From an uncultured Pelagibacteraceae bacterium (GTDB taxonomy: Bacteria > Pseudomonadota > Alphaproteobacteria > Pelagibacterales > Pelagibacteraceae), in the NCBI GenBank assembly GCA_902542235.1, contig CACBTT010000004.1, positions 1-64,000 on the forward strand: a stretch of DNA of 64,000 nt. Direction: 5' to 3'. Within the stretch, counting starts at the first letter, position 1. Each line of letters starts with the position of its first letter. A program made the translations under genes and the position numbers. Below the pieces are notes generated by a model. The model saw only the letters and a list, made by a program, of their open reading frames with translations, made no database searches and was not told the DNA's origin. Positions 1-10,251 of the stretch are shown piece after piece.

Positions 1-315
1 TTTATTTTGATAAACAAATTTAATTTTTTTTTTAAAAAAAAGGATTTTTTTATACTCTTTAATTATTCTGGGATCTTTTTTTTTTTTTATAATTGACTTG
101 TAAAAATTATCATTATTGAAATATTTCTTTATCATATCTTTTTTTTTTGAAATAATAAAAATTATTTCACTTACACCAGCGTCAATACATTCATCTAAAA
201 TATACTCAATTCCTGGTTTTCCATTTATTGGGAGCAGTTCTTTAGGAAAAACACTCGTCAAAGGTAACAAACGTGTGCCCAGACCAGCGAGAGGAATAAT
301 AGCTTGTTTAATCAT
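1..315 (-). CDS. galU: UTP--glucose-1-phosphate uridylyltransferase, N-terminal part (partial)
   Basis: The first 105 codons of a nucleotidyltransferase that makes UDP-glucose from UTP and glucose-1-phosphate; the rest lies beyond the left edge. The reading frame starts at the ATG whose complement is at 313-315 and stays open to base 1. Visible motifs are the nucleotide-binding loop GLGTRLLPLT near residues 11-20 and PKELLPI near 24-30, followed by PGIEYILDE, as in the GalU family. It is divergent from panC with a 34-bp gap. Family assignment is by motif. A related glucose-1-phosphate thymidylyltransferase is less likely, because PKELLPI and the PGIEYILDE context are GalU-like. Confidence 0.85.
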   Translation of the reverse strand, partial: MIKQAIIPLAGLGTRLLPLTSVFPKELLPINGKPGIEYILDECIDAGVSEIIFIISKKKDMIKKYFNNDNFYKSIIKKKKDPRIIKEYKKILFFKKKIKFVYQNK

Positions 316-349
316 TAAGATGTTTTACTTATAATCATATTTATTAAAA

Positions 350-1153
350 ATGAAAATTTTAAAAAATGTTTTTGAACTAAATAAGGCAGTAAAAAATTAC
401 AAAAATGTTGGATTTGTACCTACAATGGGTGGAATTCATAAAGGCCACGTATCTTTAATAAAAAATTCACAAAAAAATAATAAAGAAACAATAGTGAGTA
501 TTTTTGTCAATCCAACACAATTTGACCAAAAAAAGGATTTTAAGAATTATCCTAGGAATATAAGAAAGGATATTTCAATATTAAAAAAACTCAAAGTTAA
601 TTATTTGTTTTTACCAGAGGTCAATGAAATATATAAAAATAAAATAAAAAATTTTAAACTTAATAAATCTGATAAAATTTTATGTGCTAAATATAGAATA
701 GGTCATTTTGAGGGTGTATTAAACGTGATGAATAGATTGTTATCTATTGTTAAATCTAAGCATGTTTATATGGGTGAAAAAGATTTTCAACAATACATGT
801 TAATTAAAAGAATATTAGGAAAAAAATATAAAATAAATATTGTTGGTTGTCCTACCATTCGAGAAAATAATAAAATTGCTTTATCAACAAGAAACAAATT
901 GTTAAATAAATCATCCATAAAAAAAGCATCAAAAATAGCCATCAAATTGGATAAGATTAAAAAACTATCACAAACTAATAAATTTGTGGATTTGTCAAAA
1001 TACAAATATGAGCTTGAAAATAAATTTAAAATTAAAATTGATTATCTTGAATTTAGAGATGAAAAAAAAATGAAATTAAATAATTTTAAATCTAAATTTA
1101 GACTATTTATTGCCTACCATATTAATGGAATAAGATTGATTGATAATTTTTGA
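350..1153 (+). CDS. panC: pantoate--beta-alanine ligase
   Basis: Last step of pantothenate (vitamin B5) synthesis: ATP-dependent joining of pantoate and beta-alanine, in the cytoplasm. The ATP-site motif PTMGGIHKGH is at residues 24-33 (family consensus PTMGALHxGH), FVNPTQF at 52-58, GEKDFQQ at 142-148, and STRN at 179-182 stands where MSSRN is usual. At 267 residues it is slightly shorter than the roughly 280 typical of the family, with a reduced C-terminal domain. Its stop codon directly abuts the convergent mgtE stop at 1154. The neighbours give no pathway context, so the call rests on the motifs. Confidence 0.95.
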   Translation: MKILKNVFELNKAVKNYKNVGFVPTMGGIHKGHVSLIKNSQKNNKETIVSIFVNPTQFDQKKDFKNYPRNIRKDISILKKLKVNYLFLPEVNEIYKNKIKNFKLNKSDKILCAKYRIGHFEGVLNVMNRLLSIVKSKHVYMGEKDFQQYMLIKRILGKKYKINIVGCPTIRENNKIALSTRNKLLNKSSIKKASKIAIKLDKIKKLSQTNKFVDLSKYKYELENKFKIKIDYLEFRDEKKMKLNNFKSKFRLFIAYHINGIRLIDNF

Positions 1154-2527
1154 TTATAAAAAATAAGCTCCTACACCTAAGAAAGATACAAATCCAATTA
1201 CATCTGTAATTGTTGTAACAAATACACTAGAAGAAATAGCAGGGTCAATTTTCATTTTATTTAATGTCACAGGCACTAAGATACCAAAAAGACCAGCAAC
1301 TATCATAGTTAAAACCATTGAAATTGAAATTATTAGGGAGAGCTGAATATCATTAAACCATAGTTGAACTATCAAAGAACTTATAATTGCAAAAATAACT
1401 CCATTTAAAACTCCAATATTAAATTCTTTAATAATATTATTCGTAAAATTATTTTTTGTTAAATCTTGTGTTGCTAAAGATCTTACTGTGACAGCTAAAG
1501 TTTGCATGCCAGCGTTACCGCCCATTGATGCTACAATTGGCATTAAAAAAGCCAATACCACCATTTGCTCTATAGTAGCACCAAATAAACTAATGCAATA
1601 AGTTGCTAGAAAAGCAGTAAACAAGTTTAATAACAACCAATTAAATCTTCTCTTAGTTTTTGTTATTACTCCATCAGTTATTTCTTCATCACCTACTCCA
1701 GCTAATCTAAGTGCGTCTTCTTCAGCTTCCTCTTTTAATACTGTTAGAACATCATCATAAGCTATCATCCCAACTAATTTTTCAGACTTATCCACTACAG
1801 CTGCTGAACTCAAATTATAATTTTCAAATAAATTACCGACTTCCTCTCTATCCATATCAACCGGTATTAATGTTTGTGATTCAGCCATTATAGACATCAT
1901 TTTTGTCTCTCTTGGGGTTCTTAATACTCTTGATGAAGGAACCGTACCAATTGGTTTGAATTCTTGATCAACTATAAATATTTCGAGAAATTCTTCAGGA
2001 AGTTCCTTATTTTCTCTTAGGTAGTCAATCGTTTGTCCAACAGACCAGTTACTTGGAATAGCTGTAAATTCACGCTGCATTAATCTAGCAGCAGAGTCTT
2101 CTGGATAACTTAAACTTTCAAGTAATGCAAATCGGTCTTTTGGAGGTAATGAGCTAAGAATTGTATTTTTATCTTTTTCATCTACATTTTCTAAAATCTT
2201 AATTGCATCATCTGACTCTAAATTTTTAAGTATGTTTACTATTGAATCAGATGATAAATAAGCAATCATCTCGGACTGAATTGACTCATTTAATTCAACA
2301 AAAACTTCAGGATCAACTTTGAAACTATTTAATTTTATTAAATTTTCTCTATCATTTTGACTTAAATGTTCAATTATGTCTGCAGCATCTGCTGGATGCA
2401 TAGCATTGAACGAATTTGTAATAAATCCAGCATCATTTGAGGCAATTTTATCTGTGACAACTTTGATAAATTCTTTGTTAAATTCAAAGTTAACTTTTTT
2501 ATCTTTTATTTTTTTCACTATAGTCAT
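1154..2527 (-). CDS. mgtE: MgtE-family magnesium transporter
   Basis: Inner-membrane Mg2+ channel gated by cytoplasmic Mg2+. Domain order is a superhelical MgtE N-domain (about residues 30-140), paired CBS domains (about 150-270), and a membrane domain with about five hydrophobic helices (about 295-457). The membrane part has the conserved run FLMPIVASMGGNAGMQ near 328-343. The length of 457 residues is normal for MgtE. The N-domain is rich in acidic residues, as expected for the Mg2+-sensing interface. The start is an ATG 61 bp from the divergent lipB start. Magnesium is the family substrate; cobalt is also moved by some members. Confidence 0.95.
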   Translation of the reverse strand: MTIVKKIKDKKVNFEFNKEFIKVVTDKIASNDAGFITNSFNAMHPADAADIIEHLSQNDRENLIKLNSFKVDPEVFVELNESIQSEMIAYLSSDSIVNILKNLESDDAIKILENVDEKDKNTILSSLPPKDRFALLESLSYPEDSAARLMQREFTAIPSNWSVGQTIDYLRENKELPEEFLEIFIVDQEFKPIGTVPSSRVLRTPRETKMMSIMAESQTLIPVDMDREEVGNLFENYNLSSAAVVDKSEKLVGMIAYDDVLTVLKEEAEEDALRLAGVGDEEITDGVITKTKRRFNWLLLNLFTAFLATYCISLFGATIEQMVVLAFLMPIVASMGGNAGMQTLAVTVRSLATQDLTKNNFTNNIIKEFNIGVLNGVIFAIISSLIVQLWFNDIQLSLIISISMVLTMIVAGLFGILVPVTLNKMKIDPAISSSVFVTTITDVIGFVSFLGVGAYFL

Positions 2528-2588
2528 AAAATTTACCTATAATTTAGTTGGCACTATTAATACAAAATAGAAATAATACAAATTTATA

Positions 2589-3212
2589 ATGACAATAGAG
2601 ATAAAAAAGTCAGTAAAACCTATAAAATATAAATCGGCGATAGATTTACTTGAAGATAGATTGGAGCAAATCAAAGGAAATAGAAATAGAGAACTTATTT
2701 GGATACTTGAGCATCAAGAGATTTATACTGGTGGAACAAGTTTTAATGATAATGAGATTTTAGATAAATCTATAAACTTTATTAGAACGAATAGAGGTGG
2801 AAAAATAACATATCATGGTCCTGGTCAATTAGTTTTTTATTTTGTGATTGACCTAAACAAAAGAGGTAAAAATATAAAAAAAATTATAACTGCAATCGAA
2901 AAGACAATTATAGATACTTTAAAAAATTACAATATAAAGTGTTTTGCTGATAGAAAAAATATTGGAATTTGGTTTGAGCAAAAATCTGGTAAAATAGATA
3001 AAATTGCAGCAATAGGTATAAAAGTAAAGAAGTGGATTGCTTATCATGGCTTTGCATTGAATATTTCTAATGATCTTAATGTATATAAAAAGATAGTTCC
3101 TTGTGGAATAAGAGATAGAGGGGTTTCAAATTTAAATAAGATTAAAAAACAAAATTATCAAAATATTGAAAATGATTTGATAAAAAATTTTTTATCGAAT
3201 ATTAAAAATTAA
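2589..3212 (+). CDS. lipB: octanoyltransferase (lipoate biosynthesis)
   Basis: Moves an octanoyl group from acyl carrier protein to the lipoyl domains of 2-oxoacid dehydrogenases and GcvH, before sulfur insertion by LipA. Seen in the sequence: the substrate-site motif [11 protein letters not shown] near residues 75-85, the catalytic lysine in AAIGIKV near 138-144, and the catalytic cysteine in [13 protein letters not shown] near 174-186. The length of 207 residues is normal. The 3' end overlaps the convergent rluC-type gene by 11 bp. No lipA is in view. Confidence 0.95.
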   Translation: MTIEIKKSVKPIKYKSAIDLLEDRLEQIKGNRNRELIWILEHQEIYTGGTSFNDNEILDKSINFIRTNRGGKITYHGPGQLVFYFVIDLNKRGKNIKKIITAIEKTIIDTLKNYNIKCFADRKNIGIWFEQKSGKIDKIAAIGIKVKKWIAYHGFALNISNDLNVYKKIVPCGIRDRGVSNLNKIKKQNYQNIENDLIKNFLSNIKN

Positions 3213-4110
3213 GTCTTTTAGTTTTTAACATATTTCTAAAATAATCTGGAGGAGTGGCTCTAAAAGTGTATTTTTTTTCATTTATTTTAAATTTTATTTC
3301 ATAAGAATGTAACATTAGATTTTTATTATTTAATTTTGAGTTATTTGTTGAATTATATTTTTTATCACCAATAATGGAGTTTCCTAAATTAAATAATTGT
3401 TTTCTTAATTGATGTTTTCTTCCTGTAATTGGATTTAATTGAATGAAGGTCGCATTATTATTTTTATCTAAAATTTCATATTTTGTTTCAGCTTTTTCAA
3501 TAATTTTTTTTTTATTTTCAAATCTTATTAAATCATCTTTTAAAACACCTTTATCGATTAAAATTAACTCACCATTACATATTGCTAAATAGGTTTTATA
3601 AACCTTTCTTAATCTAAAAAGTGAAGTGAGTAGTTGAGCTGTTTCCCTATCCTTTGCAATTATAAATACGCCAGAAGTATCTTTATCTAATCTGTGTACA
3701 GAGTAAGGCTTCTCATCTCTAAATAAATTACTTTTTGCAAATATATCAATTATATTCTTTTTAGATTTTGTACCACCCTGCACTGAAATTCCTGATTGTT
3801 TATTTAGAACAACAAAATTTTCATTATTTTCAATAATCAAATCTTCATTTTCTTTTATAATTTCATTACTAGGATTATATTTTTTTTTGTCTTGCTCAAT
3901 TTTTTCCTCAAAATTTAAATTATAAATATTAAGTTTGTCACCAGTTTTAACTTTTTGAGAGCTTTTTACTTTTTTTTGATTTAATTTTAATTTTCCATTT
4001 CTTAGATTTTTTTCAATTAGTCCTTGCGGAATCTTTCCTAAATGATTTCGAATAAATCTGTCAATACGCATGTCATTAAAAGATTTATCTACGTTAATTG
4101 ATTTTTTCAT
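3202..4110 (-). CDS. RluC/RluD-family 23S rRNA pseudouridine synthase
   Basis: Converts uridine to pseudouridine in structured RNA, most likely 23S rRNA. An S4 RNA-binding domain occupies about residues 14-65. It is followed by the catalytic core with the family motif HRLDKDTSG near residues 137-145, whose aspartate is the catalytic residue, and by TGRKHQLR in the C-terminal part. The domain order S4 then RsuA/RluA fits RluC or RluD. Which uridines are modified cannot be read from the sequence, so no symbol is given. It overlaps lipB tail-to-tail by 11 bp and lies 2 bp downstream of the next gene in the same direction. Confidence 0.9.
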   Translation of the reverse strand: MKKSINVDKSFNDMRIDRFIRNHLGKIPQGLIEKNLRNGKLKLNQKKVKSSQKVKTGDKLNIYNLNFEEKIEQDKKKYNPSNEIIKENEDLIIENNENFVVLNKQSGISVQGGTKSKKNIIDIFAKSNLFRDEKPYSVHRLDKDTSGVFIIAKDRETAQLLTSLFRLRKVYKTYLAICNGELILIDKGVLKDDLIRFENKKKIIEKAETKYEILDKNNNATFIQLNPITGRKHQLRKQLFNLGNSIIGDKKYNSTNNSKLNNKNLMLHSYEIKFKINEKKYTFRATPPDYFRNMLKTKRLNF

Positions 4111-4112
4111 TT

Positions 4113-5030
4113 TTATTTTAATTTATTGCAACTATTATTTTCATTGCCTAGCTTAAGGTCTTTGCACTTTTTACCTATAGCTATAGAGTCATAATATACA
4201 ACTGTATCAGCTCTTTTTGGAGGATTGCCTTTATGCATTATATTAAACCTATTAATATTACTTTTGTATATTCCAAACTTCATATACGGCTGTTTGCTTA
4301 TATTATTATTAGTAAATCCGGTGTAATTAACTACAAGTTCGTTATTAGCCCAAATCTTAATAAAATTTTTTTTTGGCCAATCAACAAATTCTATATTAAT
4401 AACAAAATCATTCCATTTACCTTTTACATTATTTGCTTCTAAAATTTTATAAGTGTCAAAACCTCCGAAACTATGATTTACAAAATCTGTCCATTGTAAA
4501 TCTCCATTTGGAGCAATTCTAAACATAAAATTTACGGGACCTGCTTTAGAATGTATTTGCCATATAGTATTACTTATAGGAATAGTAAATTCACTATCAT
4601 CAGGGATATAAATACTAAATTTAAACCAAGTATTTTTAGACTTTAATCCTAACATACTGACTTCAGATCTTTCTCTAAAGGTATTGCACTCATCCGATTT
4701 TCTTTGTTGACCACAATCACCATCACCATTTTTAAATTTCCAAGCAATTTTGCCAGACCTAACAATTTTATTTTGAATTAATAGTCCATCTTTAGGAAAG
4801 TTATATAAAGGTGACAAGTGCATTCTGCATTTAGTTTTTTTTCCATGACTCCATTGGCAGTCAATATTTGATAAGTCTATTAAATCTTTTTCATTATCTA
4901 AATTAAACCAAGGCATGTTATCGTCGCCTAACGTATAAAATTTTAAACCATCAATTTTTAATGGATTTGCTTTTAAAATATTAGACGTAAAAAAAAATAT
5001 TATAATTAATTGAAAAATTATATTTTTCAT
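4113..5030 (-). CDS. secreted polysaccharide-lyase-like protein (jelly-roll)
   Basis: A secreted protein of 305 residues with a hydrophobic signal peptide at about residues 1-21, ending near LKANP. The mature part shows the jelly-roll signature of the Polysacc_lyase (PF14099)-like group: a GDCG run, FRERSEVS, a conserved WQIHSK-type strand, W-N-D-F-V, FGIYKSN and a C-terminal YYDSIAIGKKC. Cysteine pairs suggest disulfides in the periplasm. It is a clear paralogue of the 41579-42538 gene in the mobile island (same GDCG, FGIY and D-x-I-x-x-x-x-C positions), but here it sits at the end of the ribosomal cluster. The substrate is unknown, and lyase activity is inferred from the family only. Confidence 0.7.
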   Translation of the reverse strand: MKNIIFQLIIIFFFTSNILKANPLKIDGLKFYTLGDDNMPWFNLDNEKDLIDLSNIDCQWSHGKKTKCRMHLSPLYNFPKDGLLIQNKIVRSGKIAWKFKNGDGDCGQQRKSDECNTFRERSEVSMLGLKSKNTWFKFSIYIPDDSEFTIPISNTIWQIHSKAGPVNFMFRIAPNGDLQWTDFVNHSFGGFDTYKILEANNVKGKWNDFVINIEFVDWPKKNFIKIWANNELVVNYTGFTNNNISKQPYMKFGIYKSNINRFNIMHKGNPPKRADTVVYYDSIAIGKKCKDLKLGNENNSCNKLK

Positions 5031-5095
5031 TTCGATAATATAAAATATTAGATAATTGTTTTACAACTTCAATTTAATAAAATATGAATTAAAGA

Positions 5096-5539
5096 CTAGG
5101 CTGTAACTTGCTTTTTATCTTCTACTTTTGGTGTATCTTTAGCTGGGTTCTTTTTCTTTTTATCAATTCTTTTTGCTTCAACATCCCGATCTACAAACTC
5201 TATTACTGCCATTGGTGCATTGTCACCATATCTAAATCCTGCCTTTATAATTCTTGTATATCCACCTTTTCTATTTTCATATCTCTTAGAAAGAGTTTTT
5301 TTAACTTTATTCGTAGATTTAATATCTTGTAGTTTTGAGATTAAAGTCTTGGTATTAGATAATGTATCTTTCTTGCCAAGTGTAATAATTTTATCTGCTT
5401 GAGGCTTCAAAACTTTTGCTTTTGGTAAAGTAGTAGTAATTTGCTCATACTTTATCAATGAATTAAGCATATTTTTAATTAGAGCTTTTCTATGTTCTGA
5501 AGTTCTGTTGAGCTTTTTATAGCCCATTTTATGTCTCAT
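5096..5539 (-). CDS. rplQ: 50S ribosomal protein L17
   Basis: Large-subunit protein near the exit-tunnel side. It starts [12 protein letters not shown] with the L17 signature [11 protein letters not shown], followed by [14 protein letters not shown]. At 147 residues it is about 20 longer than the E. coli protein because of a charged Lys/Asp-rich C-terminal tail, as in other alphaproteobacteria. Its start shares one base with the rpoA stop. It is the last gene of the ribosomal supercluster; I see no hairpin with a U-run after its stop. Confidence 0.97.
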   Translation of the reverse strand: MRHKMGYKKLNRTSEHRKALIKNMLNSLIKYEQITTTLPKAKVLKPQADKIITLGKKDTLSNTKTLISKLQDIKSTNKVKKTLSKRYENRKGGYTRIIKAGFRYGDNAPMAVIEFVDRDVEAKRIDKKKKNPAKDTPKVEDKKQVTA

Positions 5540-6567
5540 TAAATAGCTTCCTCTAGTTTTTTAGATAATTCAGCAATGTTATCTGGTGGCCAGTTTGGAA
5601 TTTCCATTCCGAGGTATAATGACATTCCTGTTAACACTTCTTTAATTTCATTTAATGATTTTCTCCCAAAATTAGGTGTTCTTAACATTTCACCTTCTGA
5701 TTTTTGAACTAAATCTCCAATATAAATAATATTATCATTTTTAAGACAATTCATTGATCTTACAGAAAGTTCTAATTCGTCGACTTTTCTTAATAGGTTT
5801 TTGTTAAATTCTGGCTCTGAAGGTTGCTCTTTTACAATAACTTCTTGTGGCTCATCAAAGTTAACGAACATTCCTAGTTGATCTTGGAATATTCTAGCAG
5901 AGTATGCAACTGCATCTTCCGCTGAGATTGACCCATTTGTCTCAACTTCCATAGTTAGTTTATCATAGTCCAATGCTTTTCCCTCTCTTGCTGTGCTAAC
6001 TGAATAAGAAACTTTTTTGACTGGACTAAATAACGAGTCTATTGGAATTAAGCCTAGTGGTGGTTCTTCAGGTTTATTCATATCGGCAGATACATATCCT
6101 TTTCCTGTTCCGACTGTCATTTCCATATGAAACTTAGTATTTTCATCTAAATTACAAATAACTAAATCTGGATTTAAGATTTCAATATCAGCAACAGACG
6201 TTATATCAGAAGCTTTTATTTCTCCCGGACCTTTTGCATCAAGTATTAATTTTTTTGGTTCATCAGACGTGCTTTTTAAAGCTAAAGATTTTACATTTAA
6301 TACTATATCAGTGACATCTTCTCTAACACCTTTAATAGACGTAAATTCATGTAATACACCATCTATCTGAATAGAGGTTACAGCAGTACCTCTAATAGAA
6401 GATAAAAGTATTCTTCTTAATGAATTGCCAAGAGTTAATCCATATCCTTTTTCTAATGGTTCAGCAGTGATCTTTGCAAATGCTTTATCATCACTTAATT
6501 GAACATCTAGTTTTGCTGGTTTAATTAATGATTTCCAATTTTTTGAATTTACTTCAGTTTGCTCCAT
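5539..6567 (-). CDS. rpoA: DNA-directed RNA polymerase subunit alpha
   Basis: The alpha subunit dimer is the scaffold for core RNA polymerase assembly. The N-terminal assembly domain (about residues 15-240) contains [17 protein letters not shown] near 41-57. A linker near 245-260 leads to the C-terminal domain with RSMNCLKND and [12 protein letters not shown], which contacts UP elements and activators. The 342 residues are normal for alphaproteobacteria. It shares one base with both rpsK upstream and rplQ downstream, which suggests translational coupling inside the alpha operon block. Confidence 0.98.
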   Translation of the reverse strand: MEQTEVNSKNWKSLIKPAKLDVQLSDDKAFAKITAEPLEKGYGLTLGNSLRRILLSSIRGTAVTSIQIDGVLHEFTSIKGVREDVTDIVLNVKSLALKSTSDEPKKLILDAKGPGEIKASDITSVADIEILNPDLVICNLDENTKFHMEMTVGTGKGYVSADMNKPEEPPLGLIPIDSLFSPVKKVSYSVSTAREGKALDYDKLTMEVETNGSISAEDAVAYSARIFQDQLGMFVNFDEPQEVIVKEQPSEPEFNKNLLRKVDELELSVRSMNCLKNDNIIYIGDLVQKSEGEMLRTPNFGRKSLNEIKEVLTGMSLYLGMEIPNWPPDNIAELSKKLEEAI

Positions 6568-7004
6568 TAAACTCTCCTTTTTTTAGGTGGTCTTGTACCA
6601 TTGTGTGGCATTGGTGTTGTATCTTTAATTGATATAATTTTAAATCCTCTAGCCTGTAAAGCTCTCAAAGCGGTTTCTCTTCCGGATCCAGGACCCTTAA
6701 CTTCAACAGATAAAATTTTCATACCAACTTCTAAGGCTTTTGCTGCAGCCGCATCAGCAGCAACTTGAGCTGCATACGGTGTAGATTTACGAGATCCTTT
6801 AAAACCTTTTTGGCCAGCAGATGCCCAAGATACTACATTACCATTGGTGTCAGCTATAGATACAATAGTATTATTGAATGTAGACTGGACATAAGCTATT
6901 CCATTTAAAATATTCTTTTTTCCTTTTTTTTTCTTTGAATAAGAACTTTTTTTTGACTTAGTTTCTATTTTTTGTTCTTTATTTTCAGTTGCTTCTTTTT
7001 TCAT
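6567..7004 (-). CDS. rpsK: 30S ribosomal protein S11
   Basis: Platform protein of the small subunit, next to the mRNA exit. The conserved core [16 protein letters not shown] starts near residue 35, and the C-terminus has the S11 ending [14 protein letters not shown] lysine-rich N-terminal extension of about 25 residues makes it 145 long, against about 129 in E. coli. Its start shares one base with the rpsM stop. Confidence 0.97.
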   Translation of the reverse strand: MKKEATENKEQKIETKSKKSSYSKKKKGKKNILNGIAYVQSTFNNTIVSIADTNGNVVSWASAGQKGFKGSRKSTPYAAQVAADAAAAKALEVGMKILSVEVKGPGSGRETALRALQARGFKIISIKDTTPMPHNGTRPPKKRRV

Positions 7005-7387
7005 TATTTTTTAAGTGGAGTTAATTTCTTACCTGCAATCGCAATTGCTTTTCCTTTTCTAGTTCTAGAATTACATCTTGTTCTTTGACCTCTGACAGGA
7101 AGTTTTTTTCTATGCCTAGATCCTCTATAAGTTGCAAGATCAATTAGTCTTTTTATACTCAATGATGTTTCTCTTCTTAGATCACCTTCAACAGTAAATT
7201 TTTGATCAATATACTCTCTAATTTTTAAAATTTGATCATCAGTTAATTCATTAACTCTCTTAGATTTTGGTATTTCTAATTCAGTACAAATTTGTTGAGA
7301 AAATTTATTTCCAATTCCATAAATATAAGTAAGTCCAACATGAACTAATTTATTTTGTGGTATGTTTACACCTGCAATACGAGCCAT
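7004..7387 (-). CDS. rpsM: 30S ribosomal protein S13
   Basis: Head protein of the small subunit that contacts P-site tRNA and bridges to the large subunit. It starts [13 protein letters not shown] and carries the helix-turn-helix-like [13 protein letters not shown] near residues 23-35. The C-terminal basic tail [15 protein letters not shown] contacts tRNA. The 127 residues are near normal. It is separated from adk by 55 bp, the largest gap in the spc-alpha part of the cluster, in which I see no clear promoter or terminator. Confidence 0.97.
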   Translation of the reverse strand: MARIAGVNIPQNKLVHVGLTYIYGIGNKFSQQICTELEIPKSKRVNELTDDQILKIREYIDQKFTVEGDLRRETSLSIKRLIDLATYRGSRHRKKLPVRGQRTRCNSRTRKGKAIAIAGKKLTPLKK

Positions 7388-7442
7388 AATTTTAGTGATA
7401 AATTGTGCCTTTTATATAAGAAGATTACTCAAAGTCAACGCC

Positions 7443-8006
7443 TTAAACATTCAAAAAAGCCTCTATTTTGCTGGTTATTTGATCAATTTCCTTTGTACCA
7501 TCAATCTCATGAAAATTTAAATTTTTTGAATAATAATCCAATACTGGTCTAGTGGTTTCAATATAAGTATCATATCTCTTTAAAATAGTATCTACATCAT
7601 CATCAGTTCTTTTTTCTAAAATTTTTCTTTTTTTTATTCTTTCTATTATTGTTTCTTTATTCACATTTAAGAAAAAAATATGATCTATCTTCTGATTTGA
7701 ATTATTTAATAATAAGTCTAGATTTTTTGCTTGGCTTATGGATCTGGGATAACCATCAAAAATCAATTTTTTTTTCTTATCAGGATCAAAAACATGGTTT
7801 TTTAAAAGAGTATTTACAATCTCATCACTAACAAATTTTCCTTCATTCATATTATTAATTATTTTTTTTCCTATATCTGTGTCTTTTTTAATTTCTTCTC
7901 TTAAAATATCTCCAGTAGAAATTTGATAACCATTTAATTTTTTTACAAGATATTTGGCTTGAGTACCTTTTCCAGCTCCTGGAGGACCAAACAATATTAT
8001 GTTCAC
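7443..8006 (-). CDS. adk: adenylate kinase (short form)
   Basis: Interconverts ATP + AMP and 2 ADP. The P-loop GPPGAGKGTQ is at residues 7-16, the AMP-site STGDILREE near 31-39 and FDGYPRS near 84-90. At 187 residues it lacks the long LID insert with zinc cysteines, so it is the short form found in many alphaproteobacteria. The position between secY and rpsM is the usual bacterial one. The stop-to-start junction with secY has no spare base. Confidence 0.96.
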   Translation of the reverse strand: MNIILFGPPGAGKGTQAKYLVKKLNGYQISTGDILREEIKKDTDIGKKIINNMNEGKFVSDEIVNTLLKNHVFDPDKKKKLIFDGYPRSISQAKNLDLLLNNSNQKIDHIFFLNVNKETIIERIKKRKILEKRTDDDVDTILKRYDTYIETTRPVLDYYSKNLNFHEIDGTKEIDQITSKIEAFLNV

Positions 8007-9287
8007 CTATCTACCAAATTTTGTTTTTTTTATAAGTTGCTCATATTGAGAACTCATCATCCTTGTTTGAATTTGAGTAACAGTGTCAATCGCAACAACA
8101 ACTACGATTAAAACTGAGGCACCACCTAGATAAAAAGGAATAGGATAATTTGCAATTAGGAATTCTGGCATTAAACAAACTAGTGCAAGATATAATGCAC
8201 CTATTGTTGTTAATCTTGTCAATATTGTATCAATATAAAGTGCAGTACTTTCTCCAGGTCTTATTCCTGGAATAAATCCACCATATTTTCTTAAATTTTC
8301 AGCTGTTTCAGTTGGGTTAAAAGTTATTGAGGTATAAAAAAAAGTAAAAAATATTATACCTGATGCATATAGTAACATATATAGAGGTTGTCCTTGAGAA
8401 AAATAAGATGAAATGTTTAAAAATGTTTCATTTTGTGAAACATTAAAATTTGAAAAAGTTACTGGCAATAATAATAAAGCTGAAGCAAAAATTGCTGGTA
8501 TTACACCTGCTGAATTAATTTTTAAAGGCAGATGTGAAGAATCTCCTCCATACATTTTGTTTCCCATTTGTCTCTTCGGGTAATTTATAAGAATTTTTCT
8601 TAATGCTCTCTCCATAAAAACAATAAACATTATAGTTGCAACGAGTAATAAAAAAATAAAAATTATCATTACAGTTGATATTGCACCAGTTCTTCCTAAT
8701 TCAAAAGTTGTTACTAAAGCTCTTGGAATTTCGGCAACAATACCTGAAAAAATAATTAATGAAATACCATTGCCAATTCCTCTTTGTGTAATTTGCTCAC
8801 CAAGCCACATTAAAAAAATTGTTCCAGCAACAATAGTTGTAACTGTTGAAATTTTAAAAAATATTCCAGGATTAATAACTAAATCTGCTGACGATTCTAA
8901 TCCAACTGCCAATCCATATCCTTGTATAGTTGCCAATAAAACAGTTCCATATCTTGTTATCTGAGTAATTTTTTGTCTTCCAATTTCACCTTGGGCCTTT
9001 AGATTTTTAAAATATTCTGAAACACCAGTGAGTAACTGGACAATAATTGAAGATGATATATATGGCATTATTCCAAGAGCAAATATTGCCATTCTGCTTA
9101 CAGCGCCGCCTGCAAAAACGTTAAACATACCTAACAAACCTTTTTGATTCCCCTCCATCATTATTTGAAGTTGTTCTGGGTCAATCCCTGGCAGAGGAAC
9201 AAAAGTACCTAATCGATAAACAGCAAGGATAAAAAGTGTGAATAGTATTCTATTTCTTAAATCGTTAGATTGTGTTGAGGCACTCAT
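8007..9287 (-). CDS. secY: protein translocase subunit SecY
   Basis: Channel subunit of the SecYEG translocon in the inner membrane. It is 426 residues with about ten hydrophobic helices. The plug-region motif PLPGIDPEQL is near residues 31-40, the conserved QLLTGVSEYF is near 84-93, and GIGNGISLIIF is in the middle. Partner SecE is encoded at 31891-32082; SecG is not in the window. It lies between rplO and adk with one shared base and zero spare bases respectively. Confidence 0.98.
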   Translation of the reverse strand: MSASTQSNDLRNRILFTLFILAVYRLGTFVPLPGIDPEQLQIMMEGNQKGLLGMFNVFAGGAVSRMAIFALGIMPYISSSIIVQLLTGVSEYFKNLKAQGEIGRQKITQITRYGTVLLATIQGYGLAVGLESSADLVINPGIFFKISTVTTIVAGTIFLMWLGEQITQRGIGNGISLIIFSGIVAEIPRALVTTFELGRTGAISTVMIIFIFLLLVATIMFIVFMERALRKILINYPKRQMGNKMYGGDSSHLPLKINSAGVIPAIFASALLLLPVTFSNFNVSQNETFLNISSYFSQGQPLYMLLYASGIIFFTFFYTSITFNPTETAENLRKYGGFIPGIRPGESTALYIDTILTRLTTIGALYLALVCLMPEFLIANYPIPFYLGGASVLIVVVVAIDTVTQIQTRMMSSQYEQLIKKTKFGR

Positions 9288-9748
9288 TATTTAGATTGAT
9301 TTTTAAAAGTAATTTGTCCACCAGCTTTTTCAATTTTCTCTTTAGCAGTTTTAGAGGAGTAATCTGCTTCTATATCAATTTTCGATTTAAAATTACCATT
9401 TGATAGAACTTTAAATTTATTAATTGATTTTCTGAATAATTTTGACTTTTTAAATGTATTAATATTTATTTTTTCATCTGCTTTAATTTTTTTATTATCT
9501 ATAAGGTTTTGTAAATCGCCTAAGTTTATTACTGCTATATCATTTTTGTTTACGGGGTTGAAACCTCTTTTAGGTAGTCTTCTATATAATGGCATTTGGC
9601 CACCTTCAAAACTTTTTATAGCTACTCCAGATCTTGATTTTTGACCTTTTATACCTCTACCAGAGGTTTTACCTTTACCAGATCCTATCCCTCTTCCTAC
9701 TCGAATTTTTTTTGTTTTAATATTATTTAATGTATTTAAAGATGTCAT
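9287..9748 (-). CDS. rplO: 50S ribosomal protein L15
   Basis: Large-subunit assembly protein. The N-terminal Gly/Arg-rich extension [20 protein letters not shown], near residues 16-35, reaches into 23S rRNA. It is followed by the conserved [15 protein letters not shown]. It is 153 residues long. Its ATG overlaps the rpsE stop as TAATG, so no rpmD (L30) gene lies between S5 and L15, unlike in E. coli. Confidence 0.97.
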   Translation of the reverse strand: MTSLNTLNNIKTKKIRVGRGIGSGKGKTSGRGIKGQKSRSGVAIKSFEGGQMPLYRRLPKRGFNPVNKNDIAVINLGDLQNLIDNKKIKADEKININTFKKSKLFRKSINKFKVLSNGNFKSKIDIEADYSSKTAKEKIEKAGGQITFKNQSK

Positions 9749-10248
9749 TATCCTCTTTTCTCAATTATCTCAGATATTTTCTTATTTCTTAAATTAGAAA
9801 TATTTTTTGGTGAATTTTGTTTTGATAAAGCTTTTATACATGCTCTAATTACATTATGTGGATTTGCAGTACCCAAAGATTTAGCTACTATATCCTTTAT
9901 ACCAAGCACCTCACAGACCGCTCTAACTGGTCCGCCAGCAATTATGCCTGTTCCCTTAGGTGCAGATCTTAATTTAATTTTTCCAGCACCATCTTTGCCG
10001 TAAATATCATGATGAATTGTACGTCCATCTCTTAAAGGTATTTGTATCAATTTTCTTCTAGCCAACTCGTTTGCTTTTTTGATTGCATCAGGAACCTGTT
10101 TTGCTTTTGCATGCGCAATTCCAATTTTCCCATTCTGATTACCAACTACAACTAAGGCTGAAAAACCAAATCTTCTTCCACCTTTCACAACTTTAGTTAT
10201 TCTGTTTATGTGAACTAGTTTTTCTACAAATTCTGTATTTTTTTCCAT
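9748..10248 (-). CDS. rpsE: 30S ribosomal protein S5
   Basis: Small-subunit protein involved in decoding accuracy and mRNA unwinding. The N-terminal double-stranded-RNA-like domain carries [20 protein letters not shown] near residues 12-31, and the C-terminal domain includes [19 protein letters not shown] near 100-118. The 166 residues are normal. The neighbours are rplR upstream (3-bp gap) and rplO downstream (one-base overlap). Confidence 0.97.
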   Translation of the reverse strand: MEKNTEFVEKLVHINRITKVVKGGRRFGFSALVVVGNQNGKIGIAHAKAKQVPDAIKKANELARRKLIQIPLRDGRTIHHDIYGKDGAGKIKLRSAPKGTGIIAGGPVRAVCEVLGIKDIVAKSLGTANPHNVIRACIKALSKQNSPKNISNLRNKKISEIIEKRG

Positions 10249-10251
10249 ATT

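Noticed and set aside
5031-5095. Terminator after rplQ
   Set aside because: A+T-rich gap without a convincing stem or U-run; nothing supportable.
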